From GCA-2709075 sp038146865 (GTDB taxonomy: Bacteria > Pseudomonadota > Alphaproteobacteria > MPNO01 > UBA2964): a stretch of DNA of 64,000 nt. Of this stretch, positions 54,902-63,013 are shown piece after piece. A program made the translations under genes and the position numbers. The stretch spans positions 186,001 through 250,000 of the forward strand of contig JAYQSL010000006.1 of assembly GCA_038146865.1 (NCBI GenBank), written 5' to 3'. The notes below the pieces were generated by a model, which did not search any database, was not told the DNA's origin, and saw only the letters and a program-made list of their open reading frames with translations. Each line of letters starts with the position of its first letter. The first letter of the stretch is position 1.

Positions 54902-56044
54902 TCAGGCCGCTGTCTTTGAGGTTGTCGGTCGATGAGCCTCTGCCAAATAATCTTCCGCCTGCATCTCTTCTAAACGCGAAGCGACTCTGACAAACAAAGC
55001 TGCACCATCACCTTTTTGGTAGAGCTCATCTGGCAAGGCCGCTGCAGAGCAAACAATTTTAGTTTTTTGTTCGTATAATGTCTCAATAAGTGTCGCAAAA
55101 CGCTTAGCAGCATTTCGGTCACTCGCCGTTAATACTGGGATATCCGAAATAAGAATAGTCTGAAAACTGCAGGCTATGGCACCATAGTCAGAGGGCCCCA
55201 GGGGCCGATTACACAACTCTTCAAAAGTAAAAAAAGCGACCCCCGCCGCCTGTTTCTGTATTTGAAGGGACCTACCTTGCACAATCAAAGAGGTTGGCTC
55301 AGCCGGTTGACCATTGGTCAATTGATCAAACGCTGCTTCAAGGTTTCCTCTCGAGGACTCATCCAGAGGGCAGTGCCAGACCCCAACAGATTTAAGCCTA
55401 TCCCGACGATAATCATTACCTCCCCCTAACTCGAAAATATCAAATTTTTCAAAGATAAGATCGATGAAGGGTAAGAAACGCTCACGCTGCAATCCACCTT
55501 CATACAAATGTTCCGGAGCGGTGTTGGATGTTGCAACAACAGTTACGCCATAACTTAATATTTTTTCAAAAAGTCGGCGGACAATCATGGCGTCCGCAAT
55601 CGCCTCAACCTGAAACTCATCAAAACAAATTAGAGGGCTCTCTTCAGCTATCACCCTAGCCAGACTGCCAAGCGGATCTGAAATAGCCCCTGCATCATTG
55701 CCCGTCCGTAGCTCGTGGAGCCTCTCGTGAATAGCCTGCATAAACGGATGTACATGCACTCTTTTCCGGGGCCACACAGGAGCTGTCTCAAAAAATAAAT
55801 CCATTAGCATGGACTTTCCCCTCCCAGGAGGCCCATGAATATACAGACACCGGGGATGCTTTGTATTCTCGTCTGCCCGGAAAAATAACTTTTTAAAGAG
55901 AGAGAAACCTGGACTAGCTCTTTTTATGGATAACTCCTGGTGAAGAAGTTCTAATCTATCGATAACAATTTTCTGGTTGGCATCCTCCTGGATTTCGCCT
56001 GCCAGAAGACGCGCCTTGTAAAGCTCTCGAGGTCCCTTCTCCAT
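54902..56044 (-). CDS. zapE: Cell division protein ZapE (AFG1-like ATPase)
   Basis: This is a P-loop ATPase of 380 residues. Walker A is IHGPPGRGKSML (GKS at about residues 76-78), Walker B is LICFDEFQV, and VATSNTAPEHLYEGGLQRERFLPFI is the strongly conserved AFG1/ZapE block. The E. coli protein is recruited to the Z ring and destabilises FtsZ; in mitochondria the AFG1 homologue acts in protein quality control. The gene is nine bases upstream of a class II aldolase gene on the same strand order and convergent with the SDR. Confidence 0.93.
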   Translation of the reverse strand: MEKGPRELYKARLLAGEIQEDANQKIVIDRLELLHQELSIKRASPGFSLFKKLFFRADENTKHPRCLYIHGPPGRGKSMLMDLFFETAPVWPRKRVHVHPFMQAIHERLHELRTGNDAGAISDPLGSLARVIAEESPLICFDEFQVEAIADAMIVRRLFEKILSYGVTVVATSNTAPEHLYEGGLQRERFLPFIDLIFEKFDIFELGGGNDYRRDRLKSVGVWHCPLDESSRGNLEAAFDQLTNGQPAEPTSLIVQGRSLQIQKQAAGVAFFTFEELCNRPLGPSDYGAIACSFQTILISDIPVLTASDRNAAKRFATLIETLYEQKTKIVCSAAALPDELYQKGDGAALFVRVASRLEEMQAEDYLAEAHRPTTSKTAA

Positions 56045-56052
56045 GGAATTTT

Positions 56053-56769
56053 TTAAGATTTAAATCCTGCTCTCAAAGACCAATAGTCCCAAGCCCTGTC
56101 TATTGCTAAATCACCAACAAATTGATCCATGCACAATGATACTTCTCCAGCGGATAAAAAGTTTGGAGTTCCAAGCTGCAGACATTGCATCGAGATCCTC
56201 GCATTGTGCTCGAGGAAAACCGCTATTAGCACTGCCTCTTTAATGGTTTTCCCCACAACAACAGCACCATGGCCTCTCATTAAAGAGGCACGTCGTTCAC
56301 CCAAAAATAAGGCCAAGTCTCGACCCTGATCCATGTTGCTCACCAGTAAAGAAGTATCACCAAAATTATCGCGAATATCCCAAACTGGAACTTCATGACC
56401 AACGGTTGCCCCCATATGGAAGACAGGCTGAAGTTTAACATCTGTCACCCCGAAAGGAATCACAGAGTGAGAATGACTGTGCACAACCGATTTGACATCG
56501 GGGCGAGCCTCATAGACACCGCCATGAATGTGGCGTTCTGCATAAACCGTTCTATCCCTTAGATCGACCGGACGACCATCCAAATGAAATTCCATCAGGT
56601 CATCAAGTTCAATAACACCGGGCGCTCTCGATCTAGCCATAATATATTTCTCTTGATCAAGCGGATGCCTGACACTTATGTGTCCAAATGCATCACAAAT
56701 GTTTTCTTGATCTAAGATACGGTTGGCAATGACTAGGTTGAGCATCGCCTCTTGAACTCGATCTTCCAA
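56053..56769 (-). CDS. Class II aldolase-family protein with complete metal site
   Basis: This is a fuculose-aldolase-fold enzyme of about 238 residues. It shows Glu in TVYAERHIHGGVY, His-x-His in SVVHSHSHSV, and the third His in LMRGHGAVVVGK, plus an early AFGHISVRHP. Its start is best placed at TTG 56769 because GGAGG lies five bases upstream; a longer reading to a TTG at 56835 passes through that ribosome site. It is nine bases upstream of zapE and may share its transcript. Sugar-phosphate or hydroxyketoacid aldol chemistry is possible; the substrate is unknown. Confidence 0.88.
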   Translation of the reverse strand: MEDRVQEAMLNLVIANRILDQENICDAFGHISVRHPLDQEKYIMARSRAPGVIELDDLMEFHLDGRPVDLRDRTVYAERHIHGGVYEARPDVKSVVHSHSHSVIPFGVTDVKLQPVFHMGATVGHEVPVWDIRDNFGDTSLLVSNMDQGRDLALFLGERRASLMRGHGAVVVGKTIKEAVLIAVFLEHNARISMQCLQLGTPNFLSAGEVSLCMDQFVGDLAIDRAWDYWSLRAGFKS

Positions 56770-57016
56770 TACACCCTCCTTAAATCGACAACGGTGGGAA
56801 ACTAATTTTTGCTGGGATAATGACTCTGGACACAAATCAGACCCTACTCACCATCCTAAGTTCTGTTACAACTAGAACTCACTAATTTCTTCCGATTTGT
56901 CGATGAAAACCATTATCTCAAGTATTGAACTCCACAAAAAACGTGTTTCTTTCACAATAGTGTTTGATACCTAGACACAGACTCGAGGAAATCTATTCCA
57001 GCAAGAATCCAAAAAA

Positions 57017-57715
57017 TTAGAGAATGCCCTTTAAAAAGGACTCTGTCTTAGCCCAGCTATCATCTCTCGCTTCTTCCCTAAATCTCTCTGGAGCGAGAAA
57101 ATTTTGGAAGGCATGACCCGCGCCATCATAGCGATGAAACACATGTTTTACGCCAAGCCTATCGAGCTCCGCTCCAATTTTATCCACATCTTCAGGAGAC
57201 GGATTACCATCGTCATTTCCAAAGAATCCTAAAACTTCTGCTTTTAAATCTCCGAGGCGATCAAATGGGGTAGGCGCACTATCATCTCCCCAAGGTTTAA
57301 ACATATTTCCAGAATAATAGGGAACGCATGCTTTGAATTGTGGGTGGGTGCTCGCCCCGAGAAATGCCATACGCCCCCCCATGCAATGTCCGGTAATACC
57401 TAACCGATCCATATCCACTGTGCCTAAGCCCTCCATCCATTCAAGGGTTGCGCTAATATCTTTAATTATTTCTGGATCTACAGGAAAAGGGTTCTTTTCT
57501 GGAGGATCTTCAACCGGTGGCCAGTGATATACATCTGGTGCAGCTGCGACAAACCCTGCCGATGCAAGATCCTCAAGCACTTTGATTGTGAAGTCGTCAA
57601 AACCACCGCGATGGAACATCACAACCACCCCAGGATGAGGGCCAGCCCCCCCCGGAAACGCATGAGCGATCCTCATAGGAACCCCGTCTACTTGAACTTC
57701 AGAGTATTCTGCCAT
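57017..57715 (-). CDS. Dienelactone hydrolase family protein
   Basis: This is an alpha/beta hydrolase of 232 residues with a cysteine nucleophile in ITGHCMGGRMAFLG, the feature that marks true dienelactone hydrolases, plus His in YDGAGHAFQNF and an acid in GNDDGNPSPEDV. In modified ortho-cleavage pathways the enzyme hydrolyses dienelactone to maleylacetate. The ATG at 57715 with GGAGG upstream is preferred to the reading from 57787. It diverges from yciB. Family members are broad in substrate, so chloroaromatic breakdown is not implied. Confidence 0.92.
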   Translation of the reverse strand: MAEYSEVQVDGVPMRIAHAFPGGAGPHPGVVVMFHRGGFDDFTIKVLEDLASAGFVAAAPDVYHWPPVEDPPEKNPFPVDPEIIKDISATLEWMEGLGTVDMDRLGITGHCMGGRMAFLGASTHPQFKACVPYYSGNMFKPWGDDSAPTPFDRLGDLKAEVLGFFGNDDGNPSPEDVDKIGAELDRLGVKHVFHRYDGAGHAFQNFLAPERFREEARDDSWAKTESFLKGIL

Positions 57716-57845
57716 TAAGTCGCCTCCTTTAAAATCACGCATTTTTATAGAATTATAGACACTATTAGGGCTGGCCTTTTTGGTCAACGCGAGGCAGTTT
57801 TACATCGCGGTATTTTGAAATCTCTAGGAATATAAAAGGAACGAA

Positions 57846-58427
57846 ATGATGGCGGAAAATGGCAATCAACCGTCTTGGCTAAAACCAGTTGTCGATTACG
57901 GACCCCTGGTGACCTTTTTCGTAACTTACTATCTGGAAGATCTTTTCTTCGCGACAGCGGCTATTATGGTAGCGACTGTCGTGGTCATTCTTCTGTCATT
58001 GTTGCTAACCCGCAAGGTTCCAACCATGCCGCTCGTCACAGCAATAGCGATCGGAATATTTGGAGGACTGACCCTTTTCCTGCAAGACGAAACATTTATA
58101 AAAATGAAGCCGACAATCGTTGAAATAATAATCGCAGGCATTCTTTTTGGAGGATTATTTTTTAAAAAATTATTTTTAAAAAACTTAATGGGCAGCGCTC
58201 TCCCGATGACTGATGAAGGGTGGCGCAAATTAACATCTCGTTTTGCTTGGTTTTCTATCGGGCTTGCGATCTTAAATGAACTAGTCTGGAGAACTCAAAC
58301 AACAGAAATTTGGGTCAATTTTAAAGTTTGGGGGCTTTTGATACTCACGTTTCTTTTTATCTTTTCACAAATGCCGCTCATTCAGCGGCATGGCTTAAAA
58401 GATCCATCCGCAAACGGGGAGAGTTAA
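57846..58427 (+). CDS. yciB: Septation protein A/YciB-family inner membrane protein
   Basis: This is a five-helix inner-membrane protein of 193 residues. Family-specific stretches include VVDYGPLVTFFVTYY, KMKPTIVEIIIAGILFGG, DEGWRKLTSRFAWF, and the conserved AILNELVWRTQTTEIWVNFKV. YciB is linked to cell-envelope integrity and septation in enterobacteria, but the biochemical activity is not clear. A short gap before leuC on the same strand suggests co-transcription with the leu genes. Confidence 0.93.
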   Translation: MMAENGNQPSWLKPVVDYGPLVTFFVTYYLEDLFFATAAIMVATVVVILLSLLLTRKVPTMPLVTAIAIGIFGGLTLFLQDETFIKMKPTIVEIIIAGILFGGLFFKKLFLKNLMGSALPMTDEGWRKLTSRFAWFSIGLAILNELVWRTQTTEIWVNFKVWGLLILTFLFIFSQMPLIQRHGLKDPSANGES

Positions 58428-58434
58428 AAGATCT

Positions 58435-59845
58435 GTGACTAAACCAAAAACATTGCTTGATAAGATATGGAAGCGTCATGAGATAACGATCAATCCAGCC
58501 GGTCAGTCTCTACTTTTTATAGACCGCCACTTTTGCCACGAGCTATCTTTTCACGCTTTCAACATGCTTGAAAAGCGAAAAATGAAAGTTAGACACCCCT
58601 CTCGAACAATCGCAGTTGCCGATCATTACACACCAACAACCGGCGAAGACGCTCGTGATTTCAAAAGCCTGGATAGATTTAAGCTTTATAACACTTTGAA
58701 AAATAATGCTCTTGAACACAATTTAAACTTCCTAGGTCTGGGTGATCAAAGACGGGGCATCATTCATGTAATTGGACCCGAGCAAGGGCTTTTCCCTTCC
58801 CGGCACCACCATCGTTTGCGGCGACTCTCATACCGCGACACATGGTGCATTAGGCGCCCTTGCCTTTGGCATCGGTGCCTCAGATGTCAGCCACGTCCTT
58901 GCCACTCAAACGCTTTGGCAGCCAAAACCAAAAAAAATGAGAGTAATCGTGAAAGGATTTCGACCGGCATATGTGTCTGCAAAGGATATTGCACTATCAA
59001 TCATCAGGCATATCGGGGCCGCCGGAGGAACAGGTCATGTTATTGAATACGCTGGGCCGGTAATATCTAGCTTATCGATTGAAGAAAGGTTAACCGTCTG
59101 TAACATGTCCATTGAGGCTGGAGCTCGCGCGGGAATGATAGCACCTGATGAGACCACGTATAAATGGATTGAGGGTCGTCCACATGCACCAAAAAACGAT
59201 AATTGGAAAGAGGCTTTAAGTGCTTGGACACTGTTAAAAACAGATGAGGGTGCCATATTTGATAAGGAGTACGAAATTGACGGACAACTGATTACCCCAA
59301 TGGTTACATGGGGAACCAGCCCGGAGGATGCACTCCCAATTACCGGCCTGGTGCCCGACCCGCTTGAAGAAACCAATGCAGAAAAACGCGCAAACTTAAA
59401 AAGAAAATTGGACTATATGGGGCTTAAACCCGGAACCTCACTCACAGATATTACTGTCGACCGCGTTTTTATAGGGTCTTGCACTAACAGCCGGATCGAA
59501 GATTTAAGAGAGGCCGCAGCGGTTGCGAAAGGTCGGGCTGCCTGTGTTCACTCGATCGTTGTCCCTGGATCTGGATTGATAAAAAAACAAGCCGAAATCG
59601 AAGGGCTTGATAAAATTTTTATTGAAGCTGGTTTTGACTGGCGTCCTGCCGCAGGTTGTTCGATGTGCGTGGGTGTCAATGGTGACTTGGTCTCACCTAA
59701 AGAGCGTTGTGTTTCAACTTCCAATCGTAATTTTCGCGGACGCCAGGGTCCTGACGCCCGGACTCACCTGACCGGGCCTGCAATGGCGGCAGCGGCAGCC
59801 GTAACTGGAAAACTTACTGACGTAAGGTCACTCCAAAGAAATTAA
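58435..59845 (+). CDS. leuC: 3-isopropylmalate dehydratase large subunit, interrupted by a +1 frameshift
   Basis: LeuC is the [4Fe-4S] subunit of isopropylmalate isomerase in leucine synthesis. The N-terminal part (GTG start 58435) reads LDKIWKRHEI ... VADHYTPT to IGPEQG. The frame then changes at about base 58789, where GGG-C-TTTTCC has one base too many, and the family sequence resumes as FSLPGTTIVCGDSHTATHGALG and continues to 59845. The cluster cysteines are in IGSCTNSRIED and AGCSMCVGVNGD, and the C-terminal RNFRGRQG is intact. Since leuD follows immediately and is complete, a sequence error or recent mutation is likelier than a dead pathway. Confidence 0.92.
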
Positions 59846-59846
59846 A

Positions 59847-60452
59847 ATGGTACCTTTTAAAACCCTCAAGGCTCTGGCAGCACCCATTAACCAGGATAAC
59901 ATTGATACAGACCAAATCCTGCCCGCCAGGTTTCTCATGATGCCAAGGGATCAGAAGTATCGCACCTATTTATTTCGAGATTTACGTGAAGATAATAATG
60001 GGCTCCAAACGCCAGATTTCTTCCTGAATCAAAAAAAATTTTCCAAAGCACAGATTATTGTAGCCGGTCGCAATTTTGGCTGCGGGTCCTCTCGAGAGGG
60101 GGCGGTGTTCACGCTAGTAGACTCCGGATTTAGGTCTGTTATTGCCCCAAGCTTCGGCGATATTTTTTACAATAATTCATTTAACAACGGCTTATTGCCC
60201 ATTGTCTTACCTGAAAGGCTCGTAAAAGAGCTGCAACAATTTTTAATTAACGAGGCTGCACCTGAGATTACTATTGACCTTGAAAGCGAACAGGTATTTT
60301 GCGAAGCGACATCCTGGGTAAAATTTGATATTGATCCCCATCGGCGGGAGAGATTGCTAAAAGGGTTGGATATGATCGATTATACCCAGCAATTTGGGGA
60401 AGCGATAAACCGCTATGAGCGTGACTGCTTAGTTGATAAAAAATGGTTGTGA
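59847..60452 (+). CDS. leuD: 3-isopropylmalate dehydratase small subunit
   Basis: This is the small swivelling-domain subunit that completes the active site of LeuC. The conserved GRNFGCGSSREGAVF and APSFGDIFYNNSFNNGLLPI are intact, as is the opening NQDNIDTDQILPARFL. 201 residues is normal. It begins two bases after leuC, so production is coupled; any defect in leuC would leave this subunit without partner. Confidence 0.96.
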   Translation: MVPFKTLKALAAPINQDNIDTDQILPARFLMMPRDQKYRTYLFRDLREDNNGLQTPDFFLNQKKFSKAQIIVAGRNFGCGSSREGAVFTLVDSGFRSVIAPSFGDIFYNNSFNNGLLPIVLPERLVKELQQFLINEAAPEITIDLESEQVFCEATSWVKFDIDPHRRERLLKGLDMIDYTQQFGEAINRYERDCLVDKKWL

Positions 60453-60456
60453 AGCG

Positions 60457-60702
60457 TTGACAAAAAAAGGCCTGTTACTAGCGATTTTTCTCCTCTCGCT
60501 GCTATTTCTAGCAGCAATTATTGCCGTGGCAGCGTGGATGGGTCTGGAAGAAACAAAAATTTCTTTCCACGGCTTCATAGCCCTTGGGTTGGGCGTGTTT
60601 GCTACATTCGGGTTAGGCGCCGGTTTGATGTTTCTGGTTTTTTATAGCCACCGTAAGGGTTATGATGATGAGGCTGATGAATGGAGAAAAAAGGACCCCT
60701 AG
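60457..60702 (+). CDS. Small two-helix membrane protein of unknown function
   Basis: This protein of about 81 residues has two hydrophobic segments (LLLAIFLLSLLFLAAIIAVAA and the FIALGLGVFATFGLGAGLMFLVF region) joined by a short polar loop. It ends in a charged tail, SHRKGYDDEADEWRKKDP. The first residues after TTG 60457 are basic; TTG 60433, inside leuD, is another start. It is transcribed with leuCD. No function is recognised, although similar small proteins are common near leuCD or electron-transport genes. Confidence 0.6.
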   Translation: MTKKGLLLAIFLLSLLFLAAIIAVAAWMGLEETKISFHGFIALGLGVFATFGLGAGLMFLVFYSHRKGYDDEADEWRKKDP

Positions 60703-60902
60703 CACAAGACTAATTTGAGTATTTTAGTCCAACAGCGATGTAAAATCTCCAGGACAAACAAATGAGTCCTCAACCCCGAGAGCATAAAAATCGACTGTAT
60801 AGATCAACTCCCATGTGGCCATTCCTGCGACCGGGAACCTCAGGCTTGCTTGACAGCGGTGAGTGGGGAGATAGGCTCAAAATTCGAGAAAAGGGTATTG
60901 AG

Positions 60903-61892
60903 ATGAAAGAGCTGCCGATTACATTCGCTTGTGGACCATACGATCGCATGGAGGCACTCCGGCTTGGAGAAATTCAACCTGAAGGCATCGATCTTCGGTA
61001 TATAGCGGTCCAGTCTCCCCCAGAAATTTTCGCGCGCATGCTAAAAACGCGATCTTTTGATGTTGCAGAGATGTCGCTCGCCCATTACATGATCATGCGG
61101 TCCCGGGGTGATTTCCCATTCATAGCAATACCTGTATTTCCTTCGCGAGTTTTTCGACACGGTTTTATTTTTATCAACAAAAATTCAGGAATTGAGCAAC
61201 CCTCCCAGCTATCTGGAAAACGTATTGGGGTTCAGGAATATCGACAGACTGCTGGAGTTTGGGTTCGAGGAATCCTTCAACATGAGTATGGGGTGGACTT
61301 AGATACCGTCCAGTGGGTCGAGGGAGGAGTTAACACCCCAAGACCAGAGGACGAGGATATGGACCTACGTCCATTAGGCGGAATGTCAATCGAAATAATA
61401 TCAGGTGACCAGTGCCTCAGCGATCAATTAGAGGGGGGCCAGATTGATGCTTATTTCGGCGCTCGTAGACCAGACAGCTTCGATTACGGCAGAAATGTGA
61501 CTAGACTATTCCCTCACTACAGAGATGAAGAAAAAACCTATTATCAACGAACAGGCTTCCACCCAATCATGCACACGATAGTCATTCGTGAAGATCTGCA
61601 TAAGGAACAACCCTGGGTTGCGGAATCACTTTTCAAGGCCTGTCAAGCTTCCAAAAAATGGGCTTTGGATGCCATGAAATTTTCCGGAGCTCAAAAAAAC
61701 ATGTTACCGTGGCTGCACGAAGAAATTGCGGAAATGCATGCTCTAATGGGGGATGACCCTTGGCCGTACGGTGTTAATCAGAACCGGAATATGCTCGAAG
61801 CCTTTGCGGGGTATCTCTCTGAACAGCATTTTCTCGAGGAGGCGCCGAAGGTGGATGACCTGTTTACCCCGATCATCGCGTGGACAGAGTAG
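60903..61892 (+). CDS. 4,5-dihydroxyphthalate decarboxylase-like / ABC substrate-binding-fold protein
   Basis: A protein of 329 residues beginning LPITFACGPYDRMEALRLGEIQPEGIDLRYIAV and continuing EIFARMLKTRSFDVAEMSLAHYMIM, which matches the phthalate-pathway 4,5-dihydroxyphthalate decarboxylase family. That family has a periplasmic-binding-protein fold but is cytosolic. No signal peptide is visible from ATG 60903; the longer reading from 60762 adds 47 unlikely residues and lacks a signal sequence too. Relatives include true decarboxylases and binding proteins of unknown ligand, so the function is uncertain. A terminator follows. Confidence 0.8.
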   Translation: MKELPITFACGPYDRMEALRLGEIQPEGIDLRYIAVQSPPEIFARMLKTRSFDVAEMSLAHYMIMRSRGDFPFIAIPVFPSRVFRHGFIFINKNSGIEQPSQLSGKRIGVQEYRQTAGVWVRGILQHEYGVDLDTVQWVEGGVNTPRPEDEDMDLRPLGGMSIEIISGDQCLSDQLEGGQIDAYFGARRPDSFDYGRNVTRLFPHYRDEEKTYYQRTGFHPIMHTIVIREDLHKEQPWVAESLFKACQASKKWALDAMKFSGAQKNMLPWLHEEIAEMHALMGDDPWPYGVNQNRNMLEAFAGYLSEQHFLEEAPKVDDLFTPIIAWTE

Positions 61893-62033
61893 AAAATTTT
61901 GGGCCTACTGTTAAATTACTGCTAATTGCCAAAACAGGGGCCAACTTGCTAAGTTCCTCAAACTATCAAAGATCAGCGAAACGGCTGAGCTAAATCAAAA
62001 ATACTCTAGCACCGTGGTTTGCCATGTGTTTAA

Positions 62034-62072
62034 GGGAAGGAGACCCGCAAACCGCCTTCCCCATTATTTTTA
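62034..62072 (+). terminator. Terminator hairpin between convergent genes
   Basis: GGGAAGG (62034-62040) pairs perfectly with CCTTCCC (62055-62061) around a 14-base loop and is followed by CATTATTTTTATAG on the plus strand. It serves the 60903-61892 gene and may also act for the convergent hydratase-lyase gene whose stop is at 62080. Confidence 0.7.
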
Positions 62073-62079
62073 TAGAGCT

Positions 62080-62994
62080 TTACTTCCTGCGAGCTGCTTT
62101 CTTCGCCGATTTTTTAGGTCTCTTCTTAGCTGACTTCTTAACAGCTCCGCTTTTCCCCTCACCCGCTCCAATATAAGGAGAAAATACCGGTTTATAGGTC
62201 TTTTCATCAATAAATTGTCGGATACCTTCTTGGTAGGAGTCGTGGCCCCGAGCTGCATCTCTCATCTTGATTTCAGCCTGCTTTGCCGCAAGATAGTCTG
62301 CCGCCGCATCCCAATGCATATTTTGAGTGGCGCGAATGGCATGCTTTGTTCCCCGTAAAACATTTTGGTTCTTTTGCAGCAATTCCTTCGCCAGTTTCAA
62401 AGTTTCACGCTTAAGGTTCCTTTTCGGCACCGAAAAAGTAACCAAACGCATTGCGGCAGCTTCCTTACCGGTAAAAGTTCTCCCGGAACAAGCATAATAC
62501 ATAGCATCTCGAGGGCTTACGGTATCGGACATCATCTTTGATACCATTCCACCTGGCAGAATTCCCCAGTTTACCTCGGAAAGACTGAAAATTGCATCAT
62601 CTGCAGCAATTGCAAAATCGGAACAGATGCAATGCGTAAAGGCCCCACCGACACAGTATCCGTTAATCATTGCGATGGTTGGCTTGTTATACATCCATAA
62701 AACATCGCTTCTCCATCGGCTATTCGCACCTGCTTCTGCCTTTGCCGCTGGATTCCCATCCGTCTCTCGAAAGTATTCTTTTAAGTCCTGACCTGCGCTA
62801 TAGGCGGTTCCTGCTCCCGTGAGAATTACTAATTTTGTATCTGGATCAACCTGAAGCGCTTTCATAATTTCCATCATTTCTCGATGAAAAGTTGGGCTCA
62901 TCGCATTGCGTTTTTCTGGTCGATTAAAAGTTACCCATGTAATGCCATCTTTTTGCTGGTCAACTTTCACACAAGTATATTTCTTAGTTAGCAT
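62080..62994 (-). CDS. Hydroxycinnamoyl-CoA hydratase-lyase (Ech-like crotonase) with a lysine-rich tail
   Basis: A crotonase-fold enzyme of 304 residues very close in pattern to feruloyl-/p-hydroxycinnamoyl-CoA hydratase-lyase, which yields an aromatic aldehyde and acetyl-CoA. Seen: ITWVTFNRPEKRNAMSPTFHREM, SAGQDLKEYFRE, INGYCVGGAFTHCICSD, the catalytic Glu140 in SLSEVNWGILPGG, and IRQFIDEKTYKP near the end. A highly basic tail (KKSAKKRPKKSAKK...) of about 19 residues, not part of the usual fold, closes the protein. A GGGGAGAG ribosome site precedes the ATG. It follows a CoA ligase gene by 19 bases, the expected ech-fcs partnership. Confidence 0.88.
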   Translation of the reverse strand: MLTKKYTCVKVDQQKDGITWVTFNRPEKRNAMSPTFHREMMEIMKALQVDPDTKLVILTGAGTAYSAGQDLKEYFRETDGNPAAKAEAGANSRWRSDVLWMYNKPTIAMINGYCVGGAFTHCICSDFAIAADDAIFSLSEVNWGILPGGMVSKMMSDTVSPRDAMYYACSGRTFTGKEAAAMRLVTFSVPKRNLKRETLKLAKELLQKNQNVLRGTKHAIRATQNMHWDAAADYLAAKQAEIKMRDAARGHDSYQEGIRQFIDEKTYKPVFSPYIGAGEGKSGAVKKSAKKRPKKSAKKAARRK

Positions 62995-63013
62995 AAATCT
63001 CTCCCCTAAAATT

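Noticed and set aside
48339..56855. Shared 13-mer TCAGACCCTACTC upstream of two class II aldolase genes as a regulatory element
   Set aside because: Repeats of this length are expected by chance in 64 kb, the copies are at different distances from the starts, and there is no dyad symmetry.
58772..59845. The second part of leuC as a separate aconitase-like gene
   Set aside because: It starts mid-domain directly where the N-terminal leuC frame is lost; one extra base explains both fragments.
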